The translations under genes and the position numbers were made by a program. 64,000 nt of DNA, taken from the NCBI GenBank assembly GCA_964608915.1, contig CAZSQA010000016.1, positions 1-64,000 on the forward strand, given 5' to 3'. Below, in pieces: positions 32,271 through 41,227 of this stretch; the first letter of the stretch is position 1; each line of letters opens with the position of its first letter. The notes under the pieces are model-generated. The model saw nothing but the letters and a program-made list of their open reading frames with translations. It was not told the origin of the DNA and ran no database searches. The stretch is from QWQI01 sp964608915 (GTDB lineage Bacteria; Planctomycetota; Planctomycetia; Isosphaerales; Isosphaeraceae).

Positions 32271-34364
32271 ATGCGACGACTGCGTCTGCCGGTCCTTTCC
32301 GCCCTCGTTTCGCTGATTTCAGGAGCGTTTTGCGTGATCGAAGCCGATGAGGGTATGTGGGTTTTCGACAACCTTCCGCTGGGCCAGTTGAAGTCGAAAT
32401 ACGGGTTCGAGCCTTCCCTGGCCTGGATCGAAAGATTGCGAACTTCGGCCGTTCGCTTCAATAATGGCGGTTCAGGCTCGTTCGTTTCGGCGGACGGCCT
32501 GGTCATGACCAATCACCACGTCGGCGCCGATACGCTTCAGAAGCTGTCGACCAAGGAAAAAGACATCTACAAGACCGGCTTCCTCGCCCGCACCCGCGCG
32601 GAAGAGATCAAGGCCCCGGATCTTGAACTGAACGTGCTCGTCGGCATCAAGGACGTTACCGACGACGTCATGGGTGCCGTCAAACCAGGCAGTTCCGACG
32701 CCGACGCCCTCACGGCCAAACAGGCCAAGATCGCCGAAATCGAAAAGGCCGCCGGTGCCGCCAACGGCATGCGGAACGACGTCGTCACGCTCTATCAGGG
32801 CGGCCGTTACGCCCTTTACACATACAAGAAATATACGGATGTGCGGCTCGTCTTCGCGCCGGAGTTCGACATCGCCTTCTTCGGCGGCGATCCGGACAAT
32901 TTCGAATATCCGCGCTATTGCCTGGACGTCTGCTTCTTCCGCGTCTACGAGGACGGCAAGCCCGCGAAGCCCGCGCATTACCTGCCCTGGAGCCCTGAAG
33001 GAACCAAAGAAGGGGACCTGACCTTCGTGGCCGGGCACCCGGGACGCACCAGCCGGCTCTTCACCGTCGATCACCTCGAATATTTGCGTGACACCAGCGT
33101 GCCGTTCCTGCTCGATTTTCTCAAGGATCGTGAAACCTTCCTGTTGGCCTACGGCAAAAAGGGTCCAGAAGAAGCCCGGCAGTCGAAAGAAGATCTGTTC
33201 AGCTATCAGAACAGCCTGAAGGCTCGCACCGGCGGCTATCAGGGCCTCAAGACGCCATCCTTCATGGCCGCCAAGGAAGCGAAGGAAAAGGCTCTGCGTG
33301 AGTGGGTCGACGCCGACGGAGCCAAAAAAGCGGCCTTTGGCGACGCCTGGGAGAAGATCGCCGCGGCCGAGAAAGTCGCCGCTCAGTCACTCATTGCCTA
33401 TAACTTCGTCGAACGGGGTCTGGGGCTGGAAAGTCAGCTGTTCACGATCGCCCGCACACTCGTGCGTCACGCCGCGGAAACCCGCAAGCCGAACGCCGAA
33501 CGGCTTCGCGAATTCCGCGAGTCGGCCATGGAATCGCTGCGGCACAGCCTGTTTTCCGACGCCCCGGTCTATCCCGAATTCGAGCAGGCCAAACTGGCCC
33601 ATGCCCTCGAATACTGGATGGCGAAGGCACCGGAAGATCCTTCGCTGAAAATCGCCCTGGCGGGCAAATCGCCCGCTGATCGGGCCGCCGAACTGGTGAA
33701 AGGGACGAAAGTCGGCGACGTGGCCGAACGGAAAAAATTCGCCGAAATGACGCCCGAACAGATCGCGGCCTCCGACGATCCGATGATCAAGCTGGCCGTG
33801 GCCGTGGACGATCCCGCCCGCAAGGTGCGCAAGCAGCGTGAAGACTCCGTCGAAGCCGTCGAAACGGCGAATTACGCTCGAATCGCCAAAGCCGTCTTCG
33901 AACAGCAGGGCGACAAGGTCTATCCGGATGCCACGTTTACGTTGCGTCTGGCCTATGGCCAGGTCAAAGGCTTCACCGAAACTGACGGACGCAAGATTCC
34001 GCCCTATACGACCATGGGCGGCAGCTTCGCTCATGAACAGGCACACGAGGCCAGAGAGCCCTACACCCTGCCGAAGAGCTGGCACGACGCCAAAACGTCC
34101 GGCCGATTGAAATTGCAGACTCCGTTCAATTTCATCAGCACGGCCGATATCATCGGCGGCAATTCGGGCAGCCCGGTGGTCGACACCCAGGGCCGTGTGG
34201 TGGGCCTGATCTTCGACGGCAATATCCATTCGCTGATTCTGGATTACGGCTACGACGACACCCTGGCCCGCGCCGTTTCCGTCGATGCCCGTGCGATCGT
34301 CGAAGCGCTGCGGTCGATCTACGACGCCGGCTTCCTTGCCGACGAGCTGCTTTCCGGGAAATGA
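32271..34364 (+). CDS. Exported S46 family dipeptidyl-peptidase
   Basis: 697 residues from the ATG at 32271, where a signal peptide begins (VLSALVSLISGAFCVIEA); the frame is open back to 32139 but that part is not protein-like. The chymotrypsin-like S46 fold shows the GMWVFDNLP start of the mature chain, the catalytic His in VMTNHHVG (about 78-85), and the catalytic Ser in IIGGNSGSPVVD (S634). EFDIAFFGGDPDNFEYPRY carries the catalytic Asp region. Enzymes of this class (DPP7/DPP11) remove dipeptides from peptides in the periplasm. It lies directly after the OPT transporter, which suggests a peptide-scavenging pair. Confidence 0.93.
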   Translation: MRRLRLPVLSALVSLISGAFCVIEADEGMWVFDNLPLGQLKSKYGFEPSLAWIERLRTSAVRFNNGGSGSFVSADGLVMTNHHVGADTLQKLSTKEKDIYKTGFLARTRAEEIKAPDLELNVLVGIKDVTDDVMGAVKPGSSDADALTAKQAKIAEIEKAAGAANGMRNDVVTLYQGGRYALYTYKKYTDVRLVFAPEFDIAFFGGDPDNFEYPRYCLDVCFFRVYEDGKPAKPAHYLPWSPEGTKEGDLTFVAGHPGRTSRLFTVDHLEYLRDTSVPFLLDFLKDRETFLLAYGKKGPEEARQSKEDLFSYQNSLKARTGGYQGLKTPSFMAAKEAKEKALREWVDADGAKKAAFGDAWEKIAAAEKVAAQSLIAYNFVERGLGLESQLFTIARTLVRHAAETRKPNAERLREFRESAMESLRHSLFSDAPVYPEFEQAKLAHALEYWMAKAPEDPSLKIALAGKSPADRAAELVKGTKVGDVAERKKFAEMTPEQIAASDDPMIKLAVAVDDPARKVRKQREDSVEAVETANYARIAKAVFEQQGDKVYPDATFTLRLAYGQVKGFTETDGRKIPPYTTMGGSFAHEQAHEAREPYTLPKSWHDAKTSGRLKLQTPFNFISTADIIGGNSGSPVVDTQGRVVGLIFDGNIHSLILDYGYDDTLARAVSVDARAIVEALRSIYDAGFLADELLSGK

Positions 34365-34406
34365 GGCAGGATCGGGGCTAAATTGCATCGATCGTATTTA
34401 AACGAC

Positions 34407-34438
34407 CAGCCGCCTCGATTAAAAAGTCGGGGCGGCTG
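34407..34438. terminator. Bidirectional terminator between converging genes
   Basis: Arms CAGCCGCC and GGCGGCTG (34407-34414, 34431-34438), extended inward with one mismatch and an A-rich loop. It lies between the S46 peptidase stop and the toxin stop. ATACTTTATC follows on the plus strand and GTCGTTTAAAT on the minus strand. Confidence 0.7.
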
Positions 34439-34450
34439 ATACTTTATCAT

Positions 34451-34834
34451 TCAGCTGATGCATTGATCGTATAATTTTGCGATTCGAGCATCCGAAGTGA
34501 GAATCGTCGCCTTATGATTTTGAGCGAGAGTGACGATCAGGCGATCGGCAGGATCGCGATGGTCCCAGGGCAACAATACGCTTCGAACCCAAATGCTGGC
34601 ATCGATCGGAATGATCGAAAATTCACGGCATTGATTCAACAGGTCGAAATATTCGTCGAATGAAGTGCCCAGATCCAGGCGGCGGTTCTTCCACTTGATA
34701 CCGATCTCCCAGATCGAAATCGAGCAGACAAGTCGAGATTCCGCTTCAGCATAGAGTCGGCGTGCATCTGGTGACAGCCGGTTCGGATCGAGCGTAATCC
34801 ATAGCAGCGCACAAGTATCAAGAACGACGGTCAT
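34451..34834 (-). CDS. PIN-domain toxin (VapC type)
   Basis: 127 residues from the ATG at 34834, which overlaps the antitoxin stop (ATGA); a start at 34846 would overlap further. The PIN-domain acidic residues are visible: LDTCALLW (Asp6), SIWEIGIKW (Glu), HRDPADRLIV (Asp) and LTSDARI (Asp). These coordinate metal for RNA cleavage. It forms a unit with the antitoxin gene upstream and is inhibited by it. The target RNA cannot be predicted. Confidence 0.9.
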   Translation of the reverse strand: MTVVLDTCALLWITLDPNRLSPDARRLYAEAESRLVCSISIWEIGIKWKNRRLDLGTSFDEYFDLLNQCREFSIIPIDASIWVRSVLLPWDHRDPADRLIVTLAQNHKATILTSDARIAKLYDQCIS

Positions 34835-35064
34835 CGTTCTGGCCACTCTTCCTCAGTACTTTCGATAGCGACATCCCATGGGACGTTCGCCTTTTTTCGT
34901 AATTCGGCGAATGCTTCATCGACGCTCAACCCTGGTGAGCAGCGAGTAATTTTCAATACGGGTTTGCCGTAATCCGTCACGATCAATTCGCCGCCATGCT
35001 CTTCCAGTTCACGGAAAAACTCGAACATTTTCGCCTTAAGAACGCTTTTGCTGACGGTTTTCAT
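34831..35064 (-). CDS. Phd/YefM-type antitoxin
   Basis: 77 residues. The N-terminal part (VLKAKMFEFFRELEEHGGELIVTDYGKPVLKI) has the Phd/YefM DNA-binding pattern, and the acidic C-terminus (IESTEEEWPER) would wrap the toxin. It precedes the PIN toxin with a four-base overlap. A 24-bp palindrome about 60 bp upstream of the start is the likely operator for autoregulation. Confidence 0.88.
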   Translation of the reverse strand: MKTVSKSVLKAKMFEFFRELEEHGGELIVTDYGKPVLKITRCSPGLSVDEAFAELRKKANVPWDVAIESTEEEWPER

Positions 35065-35124
35065 GATTTCGCTCCCCTGGCTCCAAGGATGCGTTCAGGG
35101 TTTCATGCGTTCGTTTCTTCATTA

Positions 35125-35148
35125 TGACTGGAGTCATGACTCCAGTCA
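35125..35148 (-). promoter_or_regulatory. 24-bp perfect palindrome, candidate toxin-antitoxin operator
   Basis: Each half reads TGACTGGAGTCA. It lies 61 bp upstream of the antitoxin ATG. On the minus strand TTGTGA and CATAAT with a 19-bp spacer flank and overlap it, as expected for a repressed promoter. It has no loop or T-run, so an operator is more likely than a terminator for the gene upstream. Confidence 0.65.
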
Positions 35149-35208
35149 CAATGTTGCCAAGAAATACCGAACGCCCAAGGATGTACGATCGACCGCAATC
35201 GAGAAGTC

Positions 35209-37236
35209 TCACTCCTTCGGCATCCAGTTTTCTCCGAAAAAGCCCGAATCGACAAGTTCGGTCGTGCCGTCTTCTTTCAATTTCAATACGCCCCAATCGC
35301 CCATGCGGGGATAGAGCAGGGCATTGGTGCCTTCGAAATCTTTATCTCCGAATGTGTGGCCCGAATTGATCACGACATAATTGTCAGGGTTCAGCGGGTT
35401 CGGAGCGATCAGGGCTGGAATGTAGTCTTTCGTGGAATACGTCTTGCCGCCCAGGGTGAATTCGGTTTCCGTCCAGCGGATCTGTTTCAAATTCGGCACG
35501 ATCTTAGCCAGAATCGGGTTCGATTTCATATCGCCGAACAGGATGAGATGCTGGCCGCCTGACGGGCCGAATGGGTCGATGCCCAGAGGTGTTTTGGCCT
35601 CGGGGCTGATGACAGGCAAGTCGCCCCGCAAGTGTTTCGACCATGTGTTGGCAAATGTTTGCAGCATCGATTTCGCCGGACCAGCTGCACCATCGGATGG
35701 GCCGACGACCAGAAATCCGCTGGAGAAGGCGTCGTCGATCGGGCCGGTCAGGCCTGGGCGTTTGGTGGGCCCGAAAGCGACTTTTCGAGCGTCTTCACCA
35801 TCGACCGATTTCCATTTCCCTGCCTGCTTTACGAAAACGACGAACCGGAAATCGCCAGGCGCTTGCAGGTCGTGGGAATTGCCGTCGAGAATGACTGTTT
35901 CGACGCCGGGGCGTTCGACGCGAAATGCCGCGATATTGTCGAGCCGGTCGATCGTCAGCGTTTTGCCGTCGTCGCTCACGTGGGCCTGCACCCAGGCCCG
36001 GTCGTAATGGCGATCGAGTGCATAAATCAATACGCCGCCCCAACCGGGGTGCTTGAGCGAATACGTCACGAAATCGATCTTCGGATAGGACTTTTTGACG
36101 GGAAACCGTTTGACGAAATCGTCCATCGTCCGCCGGCTCGCCGGGTCGACCTTGTGGCCCATTTTCGCGCCGACGACACGGAGAAAATCGAGACCCTCGA
36201 CCGTCGTCAGCAGCCCGTCGACTTTCGTCGCGAAGCCTTCCGATTTCAATTGTTCCAGTACGTTCGTCGAAGCCTGAAGCTGCGGGTCTTCCTCGCCGCC
36301 GTAGCCGATCGTGGGCACTCCGGCGGTATTTCGGGCCGATTCGAAAGCGTCGTAAATGTGCAGTGTCTTTTCTTCCCAGGGCTTCAGCTCACGCCTTCTT
36401 GCATACTTGCGTGTTTCATTGAAACCGGCGCCGGCTTCGACCGTTTTCCAGAGATCGGGTCGGTGCAGGCCGAGGTGCCAGGCCCCCGCACCGCCCATCG
36501 AAAAGCCCTGGAGGTCGATCTTCGAAGTATCGACCGGAAAACGAATCTGCGTTGCCTGAAGGGCTTCGATGACGTCCATTTCACCTGCCCATCGATAGGC
36601 GTTGTTGGTCCGGCCGTAAACGTGCAGGACGATTCTGTTCATCCCGTTATCGATTTCGGACTTCGGATACGGCTTGCCTTCGTGGGCGTCGATGAACGAG
36701 ACTTCGTTGAGCGTCTGGTTCCGGCCATGGAGAACGACAAGCAGCCCACGTTTCGTTTCGTGATCTTTCAGCGAAAAATCGGGCGGAAAATAGACTGCGA
36801 AAGGCTGTACCGAACCGTCCACACCTGAAAGATAGCCGTACACGCGGCCAAACCCGGGGCGGGGTTCGTGTTCGTCGTTCATCTTCGCAAGCCGGTCCCG
36901 TGTCATGGCGATGACACGGTCCGTCATGGCGACGAACCGGGGCTGATAGAATTCGTCGTGCTTCAGGATCCAGCGCAGGGCCTTTCTGCCGATTTCGGCA
37001 TCGTCCCAGGCGTATGAGTCCTTTTCGTATCGCGCTTCGAAGGGCAAATGCGGCTTGCCGAAGGACGCATCCAGCTCCTTGAGGGCGGCTTCGAATCGCG
37101 CACGATCTTCGGCTGCGATTTTAACGGTCTTCGCCGGTTCGAAGTTGGGGGCCTGTGCAGTTGCGTCATCGGGCATCATCGTCGCCATGGTCCACAGGAA
37201 ACAACATGCGAAGGCAGTTCGGAAGCGAGGTATCAT
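35209..37236 (-). CDS. Exported alpha/beta-hydrolase (prolyl-oligopeptidase/esterase-like)
   Basis: 675 residues with a signal peptide (1-28, ending DATAQA). An alpha/beta-hydrolase domain spans about 140-400: RGLLVVLHGRNQ (oxyanion region), DLQGFSMGGAGAWH with the nucleophilic Ser in GFSMGG, and a His near GHKVDPASRR. Residues 400-480 look like a beta-sandwich (WVQAHVSDDGKTLTIDRLDNIAAF). The last 170 residues are an extra module seen in planctomycete hydrolases. It probably cleaves an ester or peptide outside the cytoplasm; the substrate is unknown. Confidence 0.82.
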   Translation of the reverse strand: MIPRFRTAFACCFLWTMATMMPDDATAQAPNFEPAKTVKIAAEDRARFEAALKELDASFGKPHLPFEARYEKDSYAWDDAEIGRKALRWILKHDEFYQPRFVAMTDRVIAMTRDRLAKMNDEHEPRPGFGRVYGYLSGVDGSVQPFAVYFPPDFSLKDHETKRGLLVVLHGRNQTLNEVSFIDAHEGKPYPKSEIDNGMNRIVLHVYGRTNNAYRWAGEMDVIEALQATQIRFPVDTSKIDLQGFSMGGAGAWHLGLHRPDLWKTVEAGAGFNETRKYARRRELKPWEEKTLHIYDAFESARNTAGVPTIGYGGEEDPQLQASTNVLEQLKSEGFATKVDGLLTTVEGLDFLRVVGAKMGHKVDPASRRTMDDFVKRFPVKKSYPKIDFVTYSLKHPGWGGVLIYALDRHYDRAWVQAHVSDDGKTLTIDRLDNIAAFRVERPGVETVILDGNSHDLQAPGDFRFVVFVKQAGKWKSVDGEDARKVAFGPTKRPGLTGPIDDAFSSGFLVVGPSDGAAGPAKSMLQTFANTWSKHLRGDLPVISPEAKTPLGIDPFGPSGGQHLILFGDMKSNPILAKIVPNLKQIRWTETEFTLGGKTYSTKDYIPALIAPNPLNPDNYVVINSGHTFGDKDFEGTNALLYPRMGDWGVLKLKEDGTTELVDSGFFGENWMPKE

Positions 37237-37283
37237 GGCGTCGATATCCCAAGTCGATGGAAGTGTCTCAAGAATCGGCTGAA

Positions 37284-38375
37284 TCAGGGTTTCGGCGGAG
37301 TCACGGCGATCATGTCGACGAGCAGCCCCTGGCCACCGTCATGCACCAGGCCGATCGCGCCTGACTTCGAAGCTGTCGGCGGCCGTTTCGGGTCGTAGAG
37401 AGTCGGCCGAAGCGTGTCGAGCCCCTTGTTCGCAATGTCGGATGTCACGTAATAAGTGGCCTTGGTGAGATGGTTCATGTCAGTGCCCGTCGATTTCAAT
37501 ATGACTTTCAAAGTTTCGAATATCGTGTCTGCCTGATGGGGTTCGCGTGTTCCGCCTGGTGCGACGAGCCCACTCGTATAGACCGTGTCGAACCTGCCGT
37601 GGGTCACAGCTGTTCTTGAGTAAACCGGCGAGGCCGTCATCCCGGGCGGAGTCAGGTAACGTAGGCCTGCGGACGTTTCGGCCCCGGTGGCGGCGACCAG
37701 TTCGATTTCGATGGGCAAAGACATCGTCCATTCCACGAGAACCAGCGGCGGGGCTGGCTCGGGAGCGAAATACTCGGCCACGGCCTTGCGGACGGCGGCC
37801 GCGTCCGAAGCTGGCTTGAAGAAGCCTTTGAGAAGGACGATCTTCGAACGGTCCGAACCGAGGTGTTTCAGCGTCTTTTCGAGACTATCGAGCGTGGCCT
37901 TCGTCGCACTGGAGAGATTGCCGTCCGCCTTTTCGGCCTGCCCGGCGATGTCGATGCGGCCGCCGGGTGGTAATACGCGGGAAAGCCCGGGCGTGGCCGT
38001 GTCGTCTATGGCGACGGCGTCCATGGCGAGCATGGCTCCCTGCTTTTCGATGTTGCCACGAACCAGTGTCAATGCGGGCCGGCTGGGTTCATCCGGAAAT
38101 GCATCCCGCAACGCTTGGAGAAGAATATCCTTAGGAACATAAGGGCTGACGACGACATGAAGGCGGACGATCCGATCGGGGCCACCCGCCAACCGCTTGA
38201 TCCGTTCGGAGATGTCTGCGACTTGCTCAAGAATTTTGCCGGGCTTTTCCGGGAAGATCTGTCCGGTATGGACCAAGGCCGCACCTGGCGGCACCGTTCG
38301 ATAGAGAGCGAAGCCTGTCTGTGGATCCGTAGCGGCGAGTGTCATAAGTATCGGCAGAAAGATCAGGTGAGACAT
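37284..38375 (-). CDS. Exported protein with several RidA/YjgF-like modules
   Basis: 363 residues from the ATG at 38375 (a GTG at 38387 is possible). A signal peptide (HLIFLPILMTLAA) comes first. Three RidA-like segments follow: residues about 20-115 (ALVHTGQIFPEKPGKILEQ, IVRLHVVVSPYV), 135-230 (GRIDIAGQAEKADGN, KIVLLKGFFKP) and 250-363 (FDTVYTSGLVAPGG, ATYYVTSDIAN). RidA hydrolyses reactive imines in the cytosol; an exported multi-copy form is unusual and its activity is unknown. The key Arg of the active site is not obvious in the first two segments. Confidence 0.68.
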   Translation of the reverse strand: MSHLIFLPILMTLAATDPQTGFALYRTVPPGAALVHTGQIFPEKPGKILEQVADISERIKRLAGGPDRIVRLHVVVSPYVPKDILLQALRDAFPDEPSRPALTLVRGNIEKQGAMLAMDAVAIDDTATPGLSRVLPPGGRIDIAGQAEKADGNLSSATKATLDSLEKTLKHLGSDRSKIVLLKGFFKPASDAAAVRKAVAEYFAPEPAPPLVLVEWTMSLPIEIELVAATGAETSAGLRYLTPPGMTASPVYSRTAVTHGRFDTVYTSGLVAPGGTREPHQADTIFETLKVILKSTGTDMNHLTKATYYVTSDIANKGLDTLRPTLYDPKRPPTASKSGAIGLVHDGGQGLLVDMIAVTPPKP

Positions 38376-38631
38376 GGAGACGGCCACCGGAAGTGAATCG
38401 AATCAAGGGCGAGTTCGTGAGTCGGTTCGATCATAATTCGCCCGAGAGCCGGAAGCGAGACACTTGCGGCGGCAGGCTCGGAAATGACAATTTCCTGGCG
38501 ACTTCGTAAGTCATCTGCGTTTCGAACCCTTCGTTCCGGTTCGAACGCTTGGCAAGGCTTGCCGGTTCTGGCAGACTGTCGCGATACGCCCGAGACCGAC
38601 CCGCCGCAATCGCAGGGAGCCGACGCCAGAA

Positions 38632-40041
38632 ATGTCCTTGCCCACTGACATCCGCCCCCGCGCCTGTTCGATGTATCTGCTGCCTATCAAGACGCGCATG
38701 CCGCTGAAATTTGGGCCTGAAGTCACGACGGAAGTGACGTGTGCGCGAATCTCTCTGACGGTCGAAACCCGCGACGGCAAGATCGCGACCGGCTGGGGTG
38801 AGACGCCGCTTTCCGTGCAGTGGGTCTGGCCGAGTTCGCTTTCGTACGCCTTAAGGCATGACGTGCTCATCGAATTCTGCCGGGGACTGGTGAAGGCCTG
38901 GGCCGAATTTCGCGAGACCGGGCACCCGATGGAAGTCGGCTCGGCCTTCGTCGAGGGGCCGCTCACCCAGCTCTGGAACGAAATCAACGTTTACCGGATT
39001 TCGATGAATCAGGAGCCGATGCCCTGGCTGGCGGCACTGGTCTGCTGCTCAGCCTTCGATCTGGCCCTTCACGACGCGTACGGAATCGTCCATAAAGTCG
39101 GGACTTACGAAACATATACCGGGCAGTGGATGAACCGTGACCTGGCCAGTTATCTGACTCCGGCCGAGGATGCGAGTGTCTCTTTCGCAGGCCTTTATCC
39201 CGCCGATTTTCTGATGCCCACGCCGCCGACGATATTGCCGGCCTGGCATCTGGTCGGAGGGAAGGATCCTGTCCTGCCCCAGGAATTGACGGGCACCGAG
39301 CCGAACGACGGATATCCGGTGTTGCTCGAAGAATGGATTCGGACGGATGGGCTGAACTGCCTGAAGATCAAACTGAGGGGCGACGATCCGGAATGGGACT
39401 ACGATCGTCTGCTGACAGTCGGAAAGCTTGCGATCGAAATGGGTTGCGACTGGCTGACGACCGACTTCAACTGCACCGTGCAGGACCCTGCCTACGTCAA
39501 TGCGATTCTCGACCGGCTCATGATCGAGCACCCTCGCGTATACGGAATGATTCTCTATGTGGAACAGCCGTTTCCGTATGACCTGGAATCGCACCCGATC
39601 GACGTACGCAGCGTTTCGGCCCGCAAGCCGTTGTTCATGGACGAATCGGCCCACGACTGGCATCTCGTCAAACTCGGCCGAAGCCTGGGCTGGACGGGCG
39701 TCGCTCTGAAAACCTGCAAAACCCAGACCGGTGCCCTGCTCAGCCTGGCCTGGGCGAAAGCGCACGGGATGACGCTGATGGTTCAGGACCTTTCGAACCC
39801 GATGCTGGCCCAGATTCCGCATTGCCTCCTGGCGGCATATGCCGGGACGATCATGGGCGTCGAGACCAACGGCATGCAGTTCTATCCGGAAGTTTCCGGG
39901 CCGGAAGCGGCCGTGCATCCCGGGCTTTATCGCCGGAGGGAAGGGTGCGTCGATCTGTCGACGGTCGAGGGGCCGGGCTTCGGATATCGACTGGCGGAAA
40001 TCACGCGGGAATTGCCGCCGATGGCGCTGGGCTGGGAATGA
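38632..40041 (+). CDS. Enolase-superfamily enzyme (mandelate racemase/muconate lactonising type)
   Basis: 469 residues. The barrel carries the superfamily residues: KIKLRG (Lys-x-Lys base pair), TTDFNC (first metal Asp), LYVEQPFP (metal Glu), FMDESAHDW (metal Asp-Glu) and LKTCKTQTG (second-side Lys). The N-terminal capping domain includes LTVETRDGKIATGWGETPL. The enzyme abstracts a proton alpha to a carboxylate; the substrate cannot be inferred, although acid sugars are common. It is longer than typical members because of a roughly 70-residue insertion before the barrel (about 180-230). The start has no clear ribosome-binding site. Confidence 0.88.
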   Translation: MSLPTDIRPRACSMYLLPIKTRMPLKFGPEVTTEVTCARISLTVETRDGKIATGWGETPLSVQWVWPSSLSYALRHDVLIEFCRGLVKAWAEFRETGHPMEVGSAFVEGPLTQLWNEINVYRISMNQEPMPWLAALVCCSAFDLALHDAYGIVHKVGTYETYTGQWMNRDLASYLTPAEDASVSFAGLYPADFLMPTPPTILPAWHLVGGKDPVLPQELTGTEPNDGYPVLLEEWIRTDGLNCLKIKLRGDDPEWDYDRLLTVGKLAIEMGCDWLTTDFNCTVQDPAYVNAILDRLMIEHPRVYGMILYVEQPFPYDLESHPIDVRSVSARKPLFMDESAHDWHLVKLGRSLGWTGVALKTCKTQTGALLSLAWAKAHGMTLMVQDLSNPMLAQIPHCLLAAYAGTIMGVETNGMQFYPEVSGPEAAVHPGLYRRREGCVDLSTVEGPGFGYRLAEITRELPPMALGWE

Positions 40042-40094
40042 TGTGCGAACCAGGAGGGGTTCAGCATGTCTCCGGACTGGAGGCGTAAACGAAA

Positions 40095-40116
40095 ACGCCC
40101 CGGCGAACCGGGGCGT
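40095..40116 (-). terminator. Intrinsic terminator of the CAP-domain gene
   Basis: A perfect 9-bp stem (ACGCCCCGG and its complement) with loop TTCG on the minus strand, followed there by TTTTCGTTT. It lies 50 bp after the stop of the minus-strand gene. The plus strand gives the same stem without a T-run and may also slow transcription after the enolase-type gene. Confidence 0.8.
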
Positions 40117-40165
40117 GAGGTGGAGTCACGTGGGGGATCCGACCTTCGATCGGATCAATGCTGGA

Positions 40166-41227
40166 TCAATCTCTCGGCTTCCATGCGGACCAGTTGCGAA
40201 TGGACGAGCTTTCGAACTTCGTCGAGTTCGCGAGCACGCTGGACATCGAGCGATTGGCCGCGAATCCGGCCACTCGTACTTTTGGGGCGGGGGTCTCCTG
40301 CGTATCGTCGGTCACTGAAGGCGAGCTGTCAGGGTCAGCGACGAAATCGATTTTGACGTTTTCGTTACCGACATTGACGTCCTGCACGCCCAGCGACTTC
40401 AGGCCTCGACGGGCACTGACACGATACCGGCCAGGCTTGAGCTCCAGTTGATATCCGCCGGAATTCCAGTTGTTCGTGCTGGAGACTTCTCCGGTTTCCA
40501 GATTCTGGGCACGAATGAGGACCTGATCGACACCTTCGCCCGGGGTGTAGAACGAGTTACGGTCATTGTCGTTGTACACGACGCCGACCAGCTTGGGATC
40601 GGGGTTCGTGGCAGAGCGGGCGAAATTCTGTGTAATGACCAGCGGGCCGAGATTCCGGTTCGATGTCGGTACGATCCCGATTCCGACTTCGTTGAAGGAT
40701 TTGTCGGCGTTAACATCGTTCTGCAGGATGTTGCGACGATGGCCCCGGTCGGAGACACCCCAGTCGATCAGGAACGCCTGCATGGCACGATCGACCGATT
40801 TAGCGTAGGCGAAGGCGTTTTCCGTCGAACCGGCGTTCGTCGAATAACCCTTCGAGGCCAGACGCTGCTCAAGGTTCATGCCGTTCGGACCGTCGTGCGT
40901 CTGCTGGCCGGTGTCCGCCTGATACTGGCTTTGCATCGTGGCGGCGTCGGCCAGTTTGTCGTTCCAGGCAAGCGGCTGCCTGGACGGTGCCGAAGACACT
41001 TGTGAAGCGGCGGCCGTAAGGCTTTCGCCGTAGTGATTCATCGTCATGACGACATCGGGGCTTTGCTCGTTCGAAATGCGTCGAGCGGCCGCCGTCGGGT
41101 TCATGCGTGCCTCGTTGATCAGCTCAAGCATGTATTGGGCTTGATCCGATGGGCCCCCCGAGGACATCACCTCGCGGCGTTCCAGCTGATCGATACCCGG
41201 TTTGAGCGACTTCTTGAAACGAGACAT
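40166..41227 (-). CDS. Secreted CAP-domain protein with planctomycete-type N-terminus
   Basis: 353 residues. The start KPGIDQLERREVMSSG resembles the LE-x-R-x-x-S sorting sequences of planctomycete surface proteins; no classical hydrophobic signal is present. Residues about 30-205 form a CAP (SCP/PR-1-like) domain with the motif WGVSDRGHRRNIL and HDGPNGMNLEQR. The next 100 residues (VVYNDNDRNSFYTPGEGVD, GGYQLELKPGRYRV) form an SdrD-B/carboxypeptidase-regulatory-like beta domain, and the tail is Ser/Pro-rich. It is probably an extracellular or surface protein; the ligand is unknown. Confidence 0.85.
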   Translation of the reverse strand: MSRFKKSLKPGIDQLERREVMSSGGPSDQAQYMLELINEARMNPTAAARRISNEQSPDVVMTMNHYGESLTAAASQVSSAPSRQPLAWNDKLADAATMQSQYQADTGQQTHDGPNGMNLEQRLASKGYSTNAGSTENAFAYAKSVDRAMQAFLIDWGVSDRGHRRNILQNDVNADKSFNEVGIGIVPTSNRNLGPLVITQNFARSATNPDPKLVGVVYNDNDRNSFYTPGEGVDQVLIRAQNLETGEVSSTNNWNSGGYQLELKPGRYRVSARRGLKSLGVQDVNVGNENVKIDFVADPDSSPSVTDDTQETPAPKVRVAGFAANRSMSSVLANSTKFESSSIRNWSAWKPRD

